From NCBI RefSeq assembly GCF_020535545.1, contig NZ_CP084752.1, forward strand, positions 3,127,501 to 3,191,500: DNA of 64,000 nt, written 5' to 3'. Positions 20,120 to 31,068 of this stretch are shown here, one piece after another (positions within the stretch are counted from its first letter, which is position 1; the number at the start of each line of letters is the position of its first letter). The notes under the pieces were generated by a model, which searched no databases, had not been told where the DNA came from, and worked only from the letters and a program-made list of their open reading frames with translations. The stretch comes from Roseateles sp. XES5 (GTDB taxonomy: Bacteria > Pseudomonadota > Alphaproteobacteria > Rhizobiales > Rhizobiaceae). The translations under genes were made by a program, and so were the position numbers.

Positions 20120-21531
20120 AGATGCCGCAGAGCATAGGGCTCGTTCATTTCATCGGCATTGGCGGCATCGGCATGAGCGGCATTGCCGAAGTGCTGCACA
20201 ATCTCGGCCACCGCGTGCAGGGCTCCGACCAGGCGGACAGCGCAAACGTGCAGCGCCTGCGCGACAAGGGCATCGAGGTCTTCGTCGGCCACAAGGCGGA
20301 AAATCTCGGTGATGCCGAAGTGGTGGTCGTTTCGACCGCCATCAAGAAGAGCAATCCGGAACTGATCGCGGCGCGCGAAAAGCTGCTGCCGGTGGTCCGC
20401 CGCGCCGAAATGCTCGCCGAGCTGATGCGCTTCCGCAATGCCATCGCCATCGGCGGCACACACGGCAAGACGACGACGACCTCGATGGTCGCCACGCTGC
20501 TCGATGCCGGCGGGCTCGACCCGACCGTCATCAACGGCGGCATCATCAATGCCTATGGCACCAATGCCCGCATGGGCGAGGGCGAGTGGATGGTGGTGGA
20601 GGCCGACGAGTCGGACGGCACCTTCCTGAAGCTGCCCGCCGATGTCGCCATCGTCACCAATATCGACCCGGAGCACCTCGACCACTACGGCAGCTTCGAC
20701 GCCGTGCGCGCGGCCTTCCGCCAGTTCGTCGAGAACGTGCCCTTCTACGGCTTCGGCGTCATGTGCCTCGACCATCCCGAGGTGCAGGCCATGGTCAGCC
20801 GCATCGAGGACCGCAAGGTCATCACCTATGGCGAGAATCCGCAGGCGGACGTGCGCTTCGGAAATATCCGCATGGACGGCGCGACGTCCGTCTTCGACGT
20901 GGAAATCCGCCGCCGCCGCACCGGCCAGGTGATTTCGCTGAAGGACCTGCGTCTGCCGATGCCGGGCCGTCACAACGTGTCCAACGCAACCGCCGCCATC
21001 GCCGTCGCCCAGCGCCTCGGCATCGCGCCGGAGGCCATTGCCAAGGGGCTGGCGAGCTTCGGCGGTGTCAAGCGCCGCTTCACGCTGACCGGTAGCTGGA
21101 ACGGCGTGAACGTCTATGACGACTACGGCCACCATCCCGTCGAGATCAAGGCCGTGCTGCGTGCGGCGCGCGAAGCCTGCGCGGGCCGAATCATCGCCGT
21201 GCACCAGCCGCACCGCTACAGCCGGGTCGCGAGCCTCTTCGAAGAGTTCGCCGGCTGCTTCAACGATGCCGACACGATCCTGATCGCGCCGATCTACGCG
21301 GCCGGCGAGGATGCCATCGACGGCGTGAGCGCGGAAGAACTGGTTTCCCGCATCAAGTCCGGCGGCCATCGCGACGCCCGGTTCCTTTCCTCGCCGGAAG
21401 CATTGGCGGGGATCGTCGCCGGCATTGCAAAACCCGGCGATTTCGTGGTTCTCTTGGGGGCTGGCAGCATCACGCATTGGGCGCTGGCGTTGCCCGGTGA
21501 ATTGACAGGCATTTCGGGACAGGTGGCATGA
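20116..21531 (+). CDS. murC: UDP-MurNAc:L-alanine ligase MurC
   Basis: 471 aa. N-terminal [23 protein letters not shown] loop [22 protein letters not shown], and the C-terminal [15 protein letters not shown] and QPHRYSRVA. It adds the first amino acid to UDP-MurNAc. It overlaps both neighbours by four bases (murG and murB), indicating a tightly coupled operon. Confidence 0.95.
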   Translation: MKMPQSIGLVHFIGIGGIGMSGIAEVLHNLGHRVQGSDQADSANVQRLRDKGIEVFVGHKAENLGDAEVVVVSTAIKKSNPELIAAREKLLPVVRRAEMLAELMRFRNAIAIGGTHGKTTTTSMVATLLDAGGLDPTVINGGIINAYGTNARMGEGEWMVVEADESDGTFLKLPADVAIVTNIDPEHLDHYGSFDAVRAAFRQFVENVPFYGFGVMCLDHPEVQAMVSRIEDRKVITYGENPQADVRFGNIRMDGATSVFDVEIRRRRTGQVISLKDLRLPMPGRHNVSNATAAIAVAQRLGIAPEAIAKGLASFGGVKRRFTLTGSWNGVNVYDDYGHHPVEIKAVLRAAREACAGRIIAVHQPHRYSRVASLFEEFAGCFNDADTILIAPIYAAGEDAIDGVSAEELVSRIKSGGHRDARFLSSPEALAGIVAGIAKPGDFVVLLGAGSITHWALALPGELTGISGQVA

Positions 21532-22502
21532 AGACGGTTGATGGGGCAAAACTTCTGGCGTCGTTGGGCGAGGGCATCAAGGAGGTCCGCGGCCGCCTGA
21601 CGCCGGATGCGCCGATGGACCGCGTGACGTGGTTCCGTGCCGGCGGCCTTGCCGAGCTGATGTTCCATCCCCACGATGTCGACGACCTCGTGGCCTTCCT
21701 GAAGCTGGTGCCGGAAGAGGTGCCGCTGACGGTGACGGGCGTCGGCTCGAACCTTCTGGTGCGCGATGGGGGCATTCCCGGCATCGTCATCCGCCTTTCG
21801 GCCAAGGGCTTCGGCGATGTCGAGCTGGCCGGCGACAACCGCATCAAGGCCGGCGCCATCTGCCCGGACAAGAACATCGCCGCCATGGCGCTCGATCACG
21901 GCATCGCCGGCTTCGAATTCTATTACGGCATTCCCGGCTCCATCGGCGGTGCGCTGCGCATGAATGCCGGCGCCAATGGCGGTGAGACGAAGGACCTTGT
22001 CCTGGAAGTCCACGCCGTCGACCGCAAGGGCAACCAGCACGTGCTCAGCAATGCGGACATGGGCTACAGCTACCGTCATTCCAACGCCTCCAAGGACCTC
22101 ATCTTCACCCATGCCGTGTTCCAGGGACAGGCGGGCGACAAGGAAGAGATCCGCGGGAAGATGGACGCCGTGCGCCAGCATCGCGAGACCGTGCAGCCGA
22201 TCCGCGAGAAGACCGGCGGTTCGACCTTCAAGAATCCGGAAGGGCACTCGGCCTGGAAGCTGATCGACGAGGCGGGCTGCCGCGGCGTGATGATCGGCGG
22301 CGCGCAGATGTCGCCCATGCACTGCAACTTCATGATCAATACCGGGCAGGCGACCGGCTACGAGCTGGAATATCTCGGCGAGACCGTGCGCAGCCGCGTG
22401 CTGGAGCATTCCGGCATCATGCTGCAATGGGAAATCAAACGCCTCGGTAACTTCATGCCAGGTTACGAGGTCAAGGAATTTCTGGGCCGCGCGACGGCCT
22501 GA
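21528..22502 (+). CDS. murB: UDP-N-acetylenolpyruvoylglucosamine reductase MurB
   Basis: 324 aa, FAD/NADPH enzyme that reduces UDP-GlcNAc-enolpyruvate to UDP-MurNAc. The FAD-binding part shows [15 protein letters not shown] and [16 protein letters not shown]; the catalytic C-terminal part has [17 protein letters not shown] with the active-site Ser, and the closing AGCRG. It is the last gene before the aquaporin/MFS interruption of the dcw cluster. Confidence 0.95.
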   Translation: MKTVDGAKLLASLGEGIKEVRGRLTPDAPMDRVTWFRAGGLAELMFHPHDVDDLVAFLKLVPEEVPLTVTGVGSNLLVRDGGIPGIVIRLSAKGFGDVELAGDNRIKAGAICPDKNIAAMALDHGIAGFEFYYGIPGSIGGALRMNAGANGGETKDLVLEVHAVDRKGNQHVLSNADMGYSYRHSNASKDLIFTHAVFQGQAGDKEEIRGKMDAVRQHRETVQPIREKTGGSTFKNPEGHSAWKLIDEAGCRGVMIGGAQMSPMHCNFMINTGQATGYELEYLGETVRSRVLEHSGIMLQWEIKRLGNFMPGYEVKEFLGRATA

Positions 22503-22520
22503 TCCTTGATGCACTTGCTG

Positions 22521-22559
22521 GAGGGTTTGCCGGCCACCTCGGGTGGTCCGTAAACCCTC
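22521..22559 (+). terminator. Strong hairpin after murB, possible terminator
   Basis: GAGGGTTT at 22521 pairs with AAACCCTC at 22552-22559, and an inner stem CCACC/GGTGG lies around a TCG loop. There is no T-run afterwards, so it may be a leaky terminator or an mRNA-stabilising end. It marks the junction between the upstream dcw operon and the inserted aquaporin genes. Confidence 0.45.
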
Positions 22560-22652
22560 TCTCCCCCCACGCAAGTTCATCACATTTCATGTAAGGCCGC
22601 GTGATTGTCGCGCGGCGAGGCTTCGCCATGCGAGGTCGTATCGGGGGCGTTC

Positions 22653-23339
22653 ATGTTCAAGAAACTCACGGCCGAGTTCATCGGTACGTTCTGGCTCATC
22701 TTCATCGGCAGCGGCAGCGGCATCCTGGCCGCGACCTTTCCTGAGATCGGCATCGGCATCGTCGGTATTTCCTTTTCCGCCGGCATCGCGCTGATGGCGA
22801 TGATCTATACGATCGGCGGCGTTTCCGGGGGGCATATGAACCCCGCCGTTTCGGTGGGCCTTGCCGTTGCCGGAAAATTCCCGGCGTCGCAGGTGCTGCC
22901 CTATACGCTGGCGCAGGTGGCGGGCGCTGCCGCGGCCGCGGCGACGCTCTATCTCGTCGCCTCCGGCAAGGCCGGTTTCGTGGCGGGCGGTTTCGGTGCC
23001 AACGGCTATGGCGACCTGTCGCCGGGCGGCTATTCACTGACGGCGGCGCTGGTGACCGAAGTGGTGCTGATGGCGCTCTTCCTCTTTATCATCCTCGGCT
23101 CGATTCATGGCCGCGTCCCGACGGGCTTTGCGCCTATCTCCATCGGTCTCAGCCTGACGGGGATCAACCTCGTGTCGATCCCGATCACCAACACGTCGCT
23201 CAATCCGGCCCGCTCCACGGCGCTCGCGCTCTTCGCGGAGACGGCAGCCCTCTCGCAGCTCTGGCTGTTCTGGCTCGCCCCGATGCTCGGCGCCGTCATT
23301 GGCACGCTGGTCTGGAAGGTCATCGGCGAGAAGGATTGA
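22653..23339 (+). CDS. MIP-family channel, AqpZ paralogue with altered selectivity filter
   Basis: 228 aa, six membrane helices and both half-helix motifs (GGHMNPAVS and TSLNPARS). By alignment with E. coli AqpZ, whose filter residues are Phe43/His174/Thr183/Arg189, this protein has Ala43 (GCC at 22779) and Asn172 (AAC at 23166), with Thr and Arg kept. That gives a wider, less polar-positive pore than a strict water channel, so a small solute may pass. The start at 22653 matches the tandem paralogue; an in-frame ATG at 22605 lies in the spacer. The downstream copy at 23500 is canonical. Confidence 0.9.
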   Translation: MFKKLTAEFIGTFWLIFIGSGSGILAATFPEIGIGIVGISFSAGIALMAMIYTIGGVSGGHMNPAVSVGLAVAGKFPASQVLPYTLAQVAGAAAAAATLYLVASGKAGFVAGGFGANGYGDLSPGGYSLTAALVTEVVLMALFLFIILGSIHGRVPTGFAPISIGLSLTGINLVSIPITNTSLNPARSTALALFAETAALSQLWLFWLAPMLGAVIGTLVWKVIGEKD

Positions 23340-23499
23340 TCGCAAGCGCGGGCCGGACCGGTGGTTGCGCGGCCATAAAAGCGCCGCGTGGCCGCCTTTA
23401 TTCAGCCTTCATTCAGGGAAGTTTAGCGAATGCTGTCTTCGGTCGCGCGATAGTTGCGGGGCCGAATCTCGCTCCAGCGGGTTTTGACAGGGGACATTC

Positions 23500-24186
23500 A
23501 TGTTCAAAAAACTTTCGGCCGAATTTCTCGGCACGTTCTGGCTCGTCTTCGGCGGTTGCGGCAGCGCCGTTCTGGCAGCCGCATTTCCCGAGGTCGGCAT
23601 CGGCCTTCTCGGTGTTTCCTTCGCCTTCGGCCTGACGGTGCTGACCATGGCCTATACGGTCGGCGGCATTTCCGGCGGGCATTTCAATCCGGCCGTCTCC
23701 CTCGGCCTGACGGTCGCCGGCAAGTTCCCGGCGTCCAGCCTCGTGCCCTATATCGTGGCGCAGGTCGTCGGCGCCGTTGCCGCGGCGGCGGTGCTCTATC
23801 TCATCGCCTCCGGCAAGGCCGGCTTTGCGGCCGGCGGCTTTGCCTCGAACGGTTATGGCGAGCTGTCGCCGGGCGGCTATTCGCTGACGGCGGCGCTGGT
23901 GGCGGAGGTGGTTCTGACGGCCTTCTTCCTCATCATCATCCTGGGGTCCACCCATGGCCGCGCGCCGGCAGGTTTCGCGCCCATCGCCATCGGCCTCGGC
24001 CTGACGCTGATCCATCTCGTCTCGATCCCGGTGACGAACACCTCGGTCAATCCGGCCCGCTCGACGGGCGTCGCGCTTTTTGCCGAGACGGCCGCCTTGT
24101 CGCAGCTCTGGCTGTTCTGGCTGGCCCCTCTTCTCGGCGCCGTCGTCGGCGGCGTCATCTGGAAGATCGTCGGGGAAAACGACTGA
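23500..24186 (+). CDS. aqpZ: Aquaporin Z
   Basis: 228 aa, same length as the upstream paralogue and colinear with it without gaps. It keeps the canonical water-channel filter: Phe43 (FAFGLTVL), His172 (LIHLVSIP), Thr and Arg of TSVNPARS. First NPA is in GGHFNPAVS. It is preceded by the ribosome site AGGGGAC. A 160-bp spacer separates the copies; the pair probably arose by tandem duplication, with this copy retaining the ancestral function. The ending is shared with the convergent MFS gene through a bidirectional terminator. Confidence 0.95.
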   Translation: MFKKLSAEFLGTFWLVFGGCGSAVLAAAFPEVGIGLLGVSFAFGLTVLTMAYTVGGISGGHFNPAVSLGLTVAGKFPASSLVPYIVAQVVGAVAAAAVLYLIASGKAGFAAGGFASNGYGELSPGGYSLTAALVAEVVLTAFFLIIILGSTHGRAPAGFAPIAIGLGLTLIHLVSIPVTNTSVNPARSTGVALFAETAALSQLWLFWLAPLLGAVVGGVIWKIVGEND

Positions 24187-24201
24187 TCGGCAGACACATG
24201 A

Positions 24202-24231
24202 AACCCGCCGCGGCGACGCGGCGGGTTTTTC
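24202..24231. terminator. Bidirectional terminator between aqpZ and MFS gene
   Basis: AACCCGCCGC pairs with GCGGCGGGTT around a short GGCGAC loop, followed on the plus strand by TTTTT; the complementary strand also has A/T flanks. Suited to end aqpZ and the convergent transporter gene. Confidence 0.8.
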
Positions 24232-24253
24232 GTTTCAGGCCTTCCGGAAGGGC

Positions 24254-25558
24254 TCAGACCTCTTCCTTGCCCGAGAGCAGGATGCAGGCCAGCGTGATCA
24301 CGGCGGAAAGGCCGAGATAGTAGCCGACATAGGTCATGCCGTAGGTCGCCTGCAGCCATGTTGCGATATAGGGCGCGAGCGAAGCGCCGAAGATGCCCGC
24401 GAAATTGAACGTGATCGACGAACCGGTGTAGCGCACCTTGGTGGGGAAGGGCGCGGCGAGCGCCGTGCCGATCAGGCCATAGGTCATGCCCATCAGCGCC
24501 ATGGCGAGGATCACGAAGACGAAGATCCCGGTTTCGCCGCCGGTCATCAGACCCGGCAGGAAGAACGAGAAGATGCCGATGAGAACGGTGGTGGCGATCA
24601 GCACTTCGCGGCGGCCGAATCGTTCGGCGAGCTTTCCGGCGAGGGGAATGAACAGGCCGAACAGGACCGATCCGACAAGCTGGATCTCCAGCGCTTCGAC
24701 GAAGGGAAGCTTCAGGACCTTGACGTTGTAGGAGAGCAGATAGGCCGAGCCGATATAGAACAGCACGAAAGTGGCGAGCGCCACGAAGGTGCCGAGAACG
24801 AGGCTGCGCTTGTGGTTGCGGAAGAGTTCGACGACCGGCACCTCCACGCGTTCCTGCTTTTCTATGGCCTTCTGGAAGGCGGGCGTCTCGGTGATCGACA
24901 GGCGGACCCACAGGCCGACGGCGATCAGCATGATCGATGCGACGAAGGGAATGCGCCAGCCCCAGGCGAGCAGCGATTCCTGCGGCATGACATGCAGCAG
25001 CAGCCAGAAGACGCCGGAGGAGAGGAAAAGGCCGACCGGGGCGCCGAGCTGCGGGAACATGCCGTACCAGCTGCGCTTGCCGGGAGGCGCGTTTTCGGTG
25101 GCAAGCAGAACCGCACCGCCCCATTCGCCGCCAAGGCCGAAGCCCTGACCGAAGCGGCACAATGCCAGGAGCAGCGGCGCAAGTACGCCGATCGATTCGT
25201 AGGACGGCAGAAGACCGATGATGACGGTCGAGATGCCCATGGTCAGCAAGGCTGCGACGAGGGTCGTCTTGCGGCCGACACGGTCGCCATAGTGCCCGAA
25301 CACGATCGCGCCGAGCGGGCGGGCGAAGAATGCGATGGAGAAGGTTGCGAAGGAGGCGAGCAGGGCGGTCGTCGGGTCGCTGTTCGGGAAAAACAGCGTC
25401 GGGAAGACCAGCACGGCGGCCGTTGCGTAAACGTAGAAATCGAAGAATTCGATGGTCGTTCCGACCAGGCTTGCAAAGAGAACCCGCGCCGGGGAGTTGA
25501 GGCCGGCGTGGTTGGAATGCGTTGCGGTCGGCGACCCGGAAGTGAGCGATTCACTCAT
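24254..25558 (-). CDS. MFS transporter, metabolite:H+ symporter (MHS) type
   Basis: 434 aa, twelve predicted membrane helices. The MHS-subfamily signatures are clear: GTTIEFFDFYVYATAAVLVF at the N terminus, FARPLGAIVFGHYGDRVGRK between helices 2 and 3, and LCRFGQGFGLGGEWGGAVLL. Relatives take up organic acids, shikimate, alpha-ketoglutarate or betaine/proline; the substrate here is unknown. The gene points toward aqpZ and away from ddlB, against the direction of the dcw genes around it. Confidence 0.88.
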   Translation of the reverse strand: MSESLTSGSPTATHSNHAGLNSPARVLFASLVGTTIEFFDFYVYATAAVLVFPTLFFPNSDPTTALLASFATFSIAFFARPLGAIVFGHYGDRVGRKTTLVAALLTMGISTVIIGLLPSYESIGVLAPLLLALCRFGQGFGLGGEWGGAVLLATENAPPGKRSWYGMFPQLGAPVGLFLSSGVFWLLLHVMPQESLLAWGWRIPFVASIMLIAVGLWVRLSITETPAFQKAIEKQERVEVPVVELFRNHKRSLVLGTFVALATFVLFYIGSAYLLSYNVKVLKLPFVEALEIQLVGSVLFGLFIPLAGKLAERFGRREVLIATTVLIGIFSFFLPGLMTGGETGIFVFVILAMALMGMTYGLIGTALAAPFPTKVRYTGSSITFNFAGIFGASLAPYIATWLQATYGMTYVGYYLGLSAVITLACILLSGKEEV

Positions 25559-25989
25559 TGTCGGGGGCCTTTCTGAAGTTTCTTGTCGCCGTCTTGGGAG
25601 GCAGCGGGGGTTCCCCTACGCCAACGCAAGGGACGATGGAACAATAAAAGGTCCCGAAAGATCAAAAAATCGTACTTTTCATGCGCGCCGCCGCTTTCCG
25701 GCGTTTACCAAGGGGTTCGGCGGCTTTGCCGCCGCCCTTGCGATCCCGGATTTCGCCGTTTCACTTGCACCGGCTGCAACTCTCTGATTCCAGAAGGAGA
25801 ATCGAAGCATGCCGTGATTCGGCGGAAGGAAAATTTGCGTCTCCCGGCATCCGGTTAACGAAAGTAAACGCTTCATTAACCTTAATGCCGTTCTAGTGGT
25901 CCCATCTCGCTCGCCGAGTCGGGGCCGATACGCAAATCAGGTCCACGCAAGCGACGAGGGGCAATGTGCGGAATTCAGTTGGGGGTTCT
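25559..25989. promoter_or_regulatory. Intergenic control region between MFS gene and ddlB
   Basis: 431 bp without a credible gene. The part next to ddlB (about 25850-25895) is AT-rich with repeated TTAA words (GGTTAACG, CATTAACCTTAATG), as expected for the promoter restarting transcription of ddlB-ftsQAZ after the inserted genes. A hairpin GGCGGCTTTGCCGCC lies near 25722-25736. No confident -35/-10 pair was chosen. Confidence 0.4.
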
Positions 25990-26916
25990 ATGAGCGTAAA
26001 GCATGTCGCGGTGCTGATGGGTGGTTTTTCGTCGGAACGGCCGGTGAGCCTTTCGTCCGGGACCGCTTGCGCCGACACGCTTGAGGCCGAAGGCTACAAG
26101 GTCACCCGCGTCGATGTCGGCCACGACGTCGCCAGCGTGCTCTCCGAACTGAAGCCGGATGTCGCGTTCAACGCGCTGCACGGGCCCTTCGGCGAAGACG
26201 GCACCATCCAGGGCATCCTCGAATATCTCGAGATTCCCTATACCCATTCCGGCGTGCTCGCCTCCGCCCTTGCCATGGACAAGGCGCAGGCGAAGATCGT
26301 CGCCAAGGCGGCCGGCATTCCGATTGCCGAGCAGCGCCTGATGAACCGGTTCGACTTCTCCTCGGCCCATCCGATGAAGCCGCCCTACGTGGTCAAGCCG
26401 GTGCGCGAGGGCTCGTCCTTCGGCGTCGTCATGGTCAAGGAAGACCAGTCGCATCCCCCGCAGATCATCACATCCGCCGAATGGCGTTATGGCGACAGCG
26501 TCATGGTCGAGCGTTACATCTATGGTCGCGAGCTGACCTGCGGCGTCATGGGCGATGTTGCGCTCGGCGTCACGGAAGTGGTGCCGCAGGGCCACGCCTT
26601 TTACGACTATGATTCCAAATACGTAAAAGGTGGCTCGAAACACGTCATCCCGGCACAAATTTCACCGAATATTTACCAAAAAGTACAAACACTCGCACTC
26701 AAGGCGCATCAAGCGATCGGGTGCCGTGGCGTCAGCCGTTCCGACTTCCGTTACGACGACCGTTTCTCAGAGAATGGCGAGCTTATCTGGCTGGAAATCA
26801 ACACCCAGCCCGGCATGACACCAACCTCCCTGGTGCCCGAAATGGCCGATCATGCCGGCCATTCCTTTGGTGAATTCTTGAAGTGGATGGTGGAGGACGC
26901 GTCGTGTTTGCGTTGA
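25990..26916 (+). CDS. ddlB: D-alanine:D-alanine ligase
   Basis: 308 aa from ATG 25990. ATP-grasp enzyme: [55 protein letters not shown], and the metal-binding ICxLEIN-type site [20 protein letters not shown]. It makes the D-Ala-D-Ala used by MurF. Codons in ~26611-26700 are unusually AT-rich (see findings). It overlaps ftsQ by 13 bp if the GTG start of ftsQ is right. Confidence 0.95.
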   Translation: MSVKHVAVLMGGFSSERPVSLSSGTACADTLEAEGYKVTRVDVGHDVASVLSELKPDVAFNALHGPFGEDGTIQGILEYLEIPYTHSGVLASALAMDKAQAKIVAKAAGIPIAEQRLMNRFDFSSAHPMKPPYVVKPVREGSSFGVVMVKEDQSHPPQIITSAEWRYGDSVMVERYIYGRELTCGVMGDVALGVTEVVPQGHAFYDYDSKYVKGGSKHVIPAQISPNIYQKVQTLALKAHQAIGCRGVSRSDFRYDDRFSENGELIWLEINTQPGMTPTSLVPEMADHAGHSFGEFLKWMVEDASCLR

Positions 26917-27824
26917 GCGTCAAGAAGAGCAGGGTGCGCCCCGCCGGGCTTTCCGAACCGGAAGCCGGCCGCGTGTTGCCGCGTCCGCTGCGCCGTATCG
27001 TCCGCTTCCTCGTCAGCCTCGCGGCTGGCCGCATCTATATTCCGCGTTACACCGGCACGGTGGCGAGCGCCGTCTTCTTCGGTGCGACGGGCCTTTACGG
27101 CATGTCGCTCGGCGGCCACTCGCAGGATGTCGCCCAGGCGTCGACGACCGCGATGGGGTTCGCCATCGAGGACGTGAAGGTCTCCGGCAACCGCGAGACG
27201 TCGGAAATCGACATTCTCGAGCGCCTCGGCCTCGACGGCACGACCTCGCTGGTCGCCCTCGACGTCAAGGATGCGCGCCAGAAGCTTTCGGACCTGCCCT
27301 GGGTTCAGGATGTCTCCGTCCGCAAGGTCTATCCGGGCACGATCGAGATCGCGCTCAAGGAACGCGAGGCCTTTGCGATCTGGCAGCACGGCAACGACCT
27401 GGCGCTGATCGAGAAGAACGGCAGCGTGATCGCGCCGCTGCGCGACAACAAATTTTCCACGCTGCCGCTCTTCGTCGGCCGCGATGCCGAAACCGCGGCG
27501 GCAGGCTTTGCCGACGAGTTCGACAACTGGCCGGAGATCAAGGCCCGCGTGAAGGCCTATATCCGCGTCGCCGGCCGTCGCTGGGACCTGCGTCTCGACA
27601 ACGGCATCGTCGTCAAGCTGCCGGAACACAACGTTCCGCGCGCCATGGACACGCTGGCGACGCTGGATGCGGAGCAGGGGCTCCTGGAACGCGACATCGC
27701 GGCGGTGGACCTCAGGCTTGAGGACCGCACGACGGTCCGTCTGACGGAAGGGGCGCTGGAACGCCGCAATGCGGCGGTCGAGCAACGGGCAAAGGACCTC
27801 AAGAAGGCAGCGAAGCGCACATGA
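26904..27824 (+). CDS. ftsQ: Cell division protein FtsQ
   Basis: About 306 aa from GTG 26904, which follows GGTGGAGGACG at a good distance; an in-frame GTG at 26883 is possible. Short cytoplasmic basic segment, one membrane helix (~residues 45-65), a POTRA domain ([20 protein letters not shown]) and the FtsQ beta domain ([17 protein letters not shown]). It is a divisome scaffold with FtsL/FtsB. The stop overlaps the ftsA start. Confidence 0.92.
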   Translation: MFALSVKKSRVRPAGLSEPEAGRVLPRPLRRIVRFLVSLAAGRIYIPRYTGTVASAVFFGATGLYGMSLGGHSQDVAQASTTAMGFAIEDVKVSGNRETSEIDILERLGLDGTTSLVALDVKDARQKLSDLPWVQDVSVRKVYPGTIEIALKEREAFAIWQHGNDLALIEKNGSVIAPLRDNKFSTLPLFVGRDAETAAAGFADEFDNWPEIKARVKAYIRVAGRRWDLRLDNGIVVKLPEHNVPRAMDTLATLDAEQGLLERDIAAVDLRLEDRTTVRLTEGALERRNAAVEQRAKDLKKAAKRT

Positions 27825-29152
27825 GCATTTTCGGTTCGTCCCATTTCGGCCTGCCGCGCTTGAAGCCGCTTTCCTCCAAGCGGGCTCACGTCGTTTCGGT
27901 CCTCGACATCGGCTCCACCAAGGTCGTCTGCATGATCGGCCGGCTGACGCCGCGCGCCGAGAGCGAAATCCTGCCGGGCCGCACGCACAATGTCGAAATC
28001 ATCGGCATCGGCCACCAGAAATCCCGCGGCGTGAAGAACGGCGTCATCACCGATCTCGATGCGGCCGAGAGCGTCGTGCGCCTTGCCGTCGACGCGGCCG
28101 AGCGCATGGCCGGCCTCACCATCGAGAGCCTGATCGTCAACGTTTCCGCCGGCCGCCTGCAGAGCGACGTCTACACCGCCACCATCGATCTCGGCGGCCA
28201 GGAAGTCGATGCCAACGACCTGCGCAAGGTGCTTGCCGTTGCCGGCCAGCAGTCGCTGCGCCAGGACCGCGCCATCCTCCATTCGCTGCCGACCGGGTTC
28301 TCGCTGGACGGTGAGCGCGGCATCCGCGATCCGCTCTCCATGTTCGGCGACGTGCTCGGCGTCGACATGCATGTGCTGACGGCCGAGCGAGCCTCGCTGA
28401 AGAACCTCGAACTGTGCATCAACCGTGCGCACCTCTCCGTCGAGGGCATGGTGGCGACGCCCTATGCGAGCGGCCTTTCCGCCCTCGTCGACGATGAAGT
28501 CGAACTCGGCTGCGCCTGCATCGACATGGGCGGCGGCACGACGACGATCTCGGTCTTCGCCGAAGGCAAGCTGGTGCATTCGGATGCGGTCTCGCTGGGT
28601 GGTCATCACGTCACCACGGACCTCGCGCGCGGTCTTTCGACCCGCATCGAGGACGCCGAACGTCTCAAGGTCGTGCACGGCTCGGCCCTGCCGAATGCCG
28701 GCGACGAGCGCGACATCATCACTGTCCCGCCGATCGGCGAGGACGACCGCGACCAGCCGACCCATGTGCCGCGCGCCCTCATCACACGCATCGTGCGCGC
28801 CCGGATCGACGAGACGCTCGAACTCATCCGCGACCGTATCCAGCGTTCCGGCTTCTCGCCGATCGTCGGGAAGCGGATCGTGCTGACGGGTGGCGCAAGC
28901 CAGCTGACCGGCCTGCCGGAAGCGGCCCGCCGCATCCTCGCCCGCAATGTCCGCATCGGCCGCCCGCTGGGTGTGTCCGGTCTGCCGACGGCGGCCAAGG
29001 GCCCGGCCTTTTCGACCGCGGTGGGTCTCATGATCTATCCGCAGGTCGCGGAACTGGAAGAACACGCTGTGCAGGGTGGCATGCTCTCGCAGCTCACAGG
29101 TGGCAACGGCCGCATCGCCCGCATGGGGCAGTGGCTGAAGGAAAGTTTCTGA
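27821..29152 (+). CDS. ftsA: Cell division protein FtsA
   Basis: 443 aa, actin-like ATPase tethering FtsZ to the membrane. Phosphate loop [17 protein letters not shown] near residue 30, second loop [18 protein letters not shown], and [13 protein letters not shown]. The C terminus ends in an amphipathic helix ([12 protein letters not shown]), the membrane-targeting sequence. The N-terminal ~25-residue extension before the ATPase fold is usual in rhizobia. Confidence 0.95.
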   Translation: MSIFGSSHFGLPRLKPLSSKRAHVVSVLDIGSTKVVCMIGRLTPRAESEILPGRTHNVEIIGIGHQKSRGVKNGVITDLDAAESVVRLAVDAAERMAGLTIESLIVNVSAGRLQSDVYTATIDLGGQEVDANDLRKVLAVAGQQSLRQDRAILHSLPTGFSLDGERGIRDPLSMFGDVLGVDMHVLTAERASLKNLELCINRAHLSVEGMVATPYASGLSALVDDEVELGCACIDMGGGTTTISVFAEGKLVHSDAVSLGGHHVTTDLARGLSTRIEDAERLKVVHGSALPNAGDERDIITVPPIGEDDRDQPTHVPRALITRIVRARIDETLELIRDRIQRSGFSPIVGKRIVLTGGASQLTGLPEAARRILARNVRIGRPLGVSGLPTAAKGPAFSTAVGLMIYPQVAELEEHAVQGGMLSQLTGGNGRIARMGQWLKESF

Positions 29153-29249
29153 CGGGTTTCCCGGCGGTCCGCCGCCGGGGAAGACCGACATTCGAGTTTT
29201 GGGAATAGACCGGTTGGGCGACGCAGCCGGAAACGAAAGGAACACTGCA

Positions 29250-31013
29250 ATGACTATCAAGCTCCAGAAGCCGGACATCACCGAGCTGAAGCCCCGCATC
29301 ACCGTCTTCGGCGTCGGCGGCGGCGGCGGCAACGCGGTCAACAACATGATCACCGCGGGTCTGGAAGGCGTCGACTTCGTCGTCGCCAACACCGACGCCC
29401 AGGCGCTCTCGATGACCAAGGCTACGCGGATCATCCAGATGGGCGTTCAGGTGACCGAAGGCCTCGGCGCCGGCTCGCAGCCGGAAGTCGGCCGCGCGGC
29501 CGCCGAAGAGTGCATCGACGAGATCATCGATCACCTCAACGGCACGCATATGTGCTTCGTCACCGCCGGCATGGGCGGCGGCACCGGCACGGGCGCAGCC
29601 CCGATCGTCGCACAGGCCGCCCGCAACAAGGGCATCCTGACGGTTGGCGTCGTCACCAAGCCGTTCCACTTCGAGGGCGGCCGCCGCATGCGCCTCGCCG
29701 AGGAAGGCATCCTGGAACTGCAGAAGTCGGTCGACACGCTGATCGTCATTCCGAACCAGAACCTCTTCCGCATCGCCAACGACAAGACCACCTTCGCCGA
29801 CGCCTTCGCGATGGCCGACCAGGTGCTCTATTCGGGCGTCGCCTGCATCACCGACCTGATGGTCAAGGAAGGCCTCATCAACCTCGACTTCGCCGACGTC
29901 CGCTCGGTGATGCGCGAGATGGGCCGCGCCATGATGGGCACGGGCGAAGCTTCGGGCGAAGGCCGTGCAATGGCCGCTGCCGAAGCCGCCATCGCCAACC
30001 CGCTTCTCGACGAAACCTCGATGAAGGGCGCGCAGGGCCTGCTGATCTCCATCACCGGCGGTCGCGACCTCACCCTCTTCGAAGTCGACGAAGCCGCGAC
30101 CCGTATCCGCGAGGAAGTCGATCCGGATGCGAACATCATCCTCGGCGCCACGTTCGACGAAGAACTCGAAGGCCTCATCCGCGTCTCCGTGGTTGCAACC
30201 GGTATCGATCGCTCGGCCTCGGAGGTGGCTGGTCGTTCTGCTGACTTTCGCAGCCACAGCAAGCCGGTAATTCGTCCCGCCGCCGTTCCGGTCCAGCAGC
30301 CGGTTCAGCCGGTCGCCGTCGCGCCCGCGCCGCAGCCGGTCGCCCAGCCACAGCCGGTCATGTCGCAGCCCGTGATGCAGCCTGTCCTGCAGCAGCCCGT
30401 CGTCGATCCGATCGCCGAAGCCATCCGCGCTTCGGAAGAGAGCCTCGAGCGCGAGCTTGCCATTCCGGTCAGCCGTCCGGCGCCCGTGCAGCAGCCGATC
30501 GTCGCCCAGCTCCAGGAAGAGCCGCGGATGCCGAACCGTCTGTTCACGCCTCTCGCCGAAACGCCGGTCGTTCAGCGCGCCGCTCCGATCCAGCAGCAGC
30601 CCGTGCAGCAGGCTCCGGTCATGCAGCAGCGCGTCGAGCCCTCCGCTCCGATCATCCGTCAGGAGCCGCAGGCCGTGCGCATGCCGAAGATCGAGGACTT
30701 CCCGCCGGTCGTTCAGGCGGAGGCCAACCACCGCACGGCCCAGCAGCCGGTTTCCAACCAGGAAGAGCGTGGCCCGATGGGGCTTATCCGTCGCCTCGCC
30801 TCTTCGCTCGGTCGCCATGAGGAAACGCAGGCCGCTCAGGAGCCGGCCGCTGCCCAGCAGCAGCAGCGCCGTCCGCTCTCGCCGGAAGCCAGCCTCTACG
30901 CACCGCGCCGCGGCCAGCTCGACGATCACGGTCGCGCCAATCCGCAGCCGCGTTCGCTCGGCGAAGACGACCAGCTGGAAATCCCGGCCTTCCTGCGCCG
31001 GCAGTCCAACTGA
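29250..31013 (+). CDS. ftsZ: Cell division GTPase FtsZ, long-linker type
   Basis: 587 aa from ATG 29250; E. coli FtsZ is under 400 aa. The GTPase core (residues ~1-330) has [16 protein letters not shown], tubulin signature GGGTGTG (near residue 110) and [11 protein letters not shown]. The remaining ~250 residues are a Gln/Pro/Val-rich disordered linker ending in the conserved FtsA-binding tail [12 protein letters not shown]. It forms the Z ring. It is separated from ftsA by 97 bp and closed by a strong terminator. Confidence 0.95.
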   Translation: MTIKLQKPDITELKPRITVFGVGGGGGNAVNNMITAGLEGVDFVVANTDAQALSMTKATRIIQMGVQVTEGLGAGSQPEVGRAAAEECIDEIIDHLNGTHMCFVTAGMGGGTGTGAAPIVAQAARNKGILTVGVVTKPFHFEGGRRMRLAEEGILELQKSVDTLIVIPNQNLFRIANDKTTFADAFAMADQVLYSGVACITDLMVKEGLINLDFADVRSVMREMGRAMMGTGEASGEGRAMAAAEAAIANPLLDETSMKGAQGLLISITGGRDLTLFEVDEAATRIREEVDPDANIILGATFDEELEGLIRVSVVATGIDRSASEVAGRSADFRSHSKPVIRPAAVPVQQPVQPVAVAPAPQPVAQPQPVMSQPVMQPVLQQPVVDPIAEAIRASEESLERELAIPVSRPAPVQQPIVAQLQEEPRMPNRLFTPLAETPVVQRAAPIQQQPVQQAPVMQQRVEPSAPIIRQEPQAVRMPKIEDFPPVVQAEANHRTAQQPVSNQEERGPMGLIRRLASSLGRHEETQAAQEPAAAQQQQRRPLSPEASLYAPRRGQLDDHGRANPQPRSLGEDDQLEIPAFLRRQSN

Positions 31014-31040
31014 GGCCGAATTGAAGGCCCTTTGACACGA

Positions 31041-31068
31041 TGCCCGGATCTCTGATCCGGGCATTTTT
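31041..31068 (+). terminator. Intrinsic terminator after ftsZ
   Basis: TGCCCGGATC and GATCCGGGCA form a perfect 10-bp stem with TCT loop, followed by TTTTTAT. It ends the ddlB-ftsQAZ transcription unit. Confidence 0.9.

Noticed and set aside
25855..25895. CtrA sites upstream of ddlB
   Set aside because: Several TTAA words occur, but none gives a good TTAA-N7-TTAA match, so no specific site is called.
30270..30420. Gln/Pro-rich repeats in ftsZ as a variable-number tandem repeat
   Set aside because: [13 protein letters not shown] words are irregular in length and codon use; this is the normal disordered FtsZ linker.
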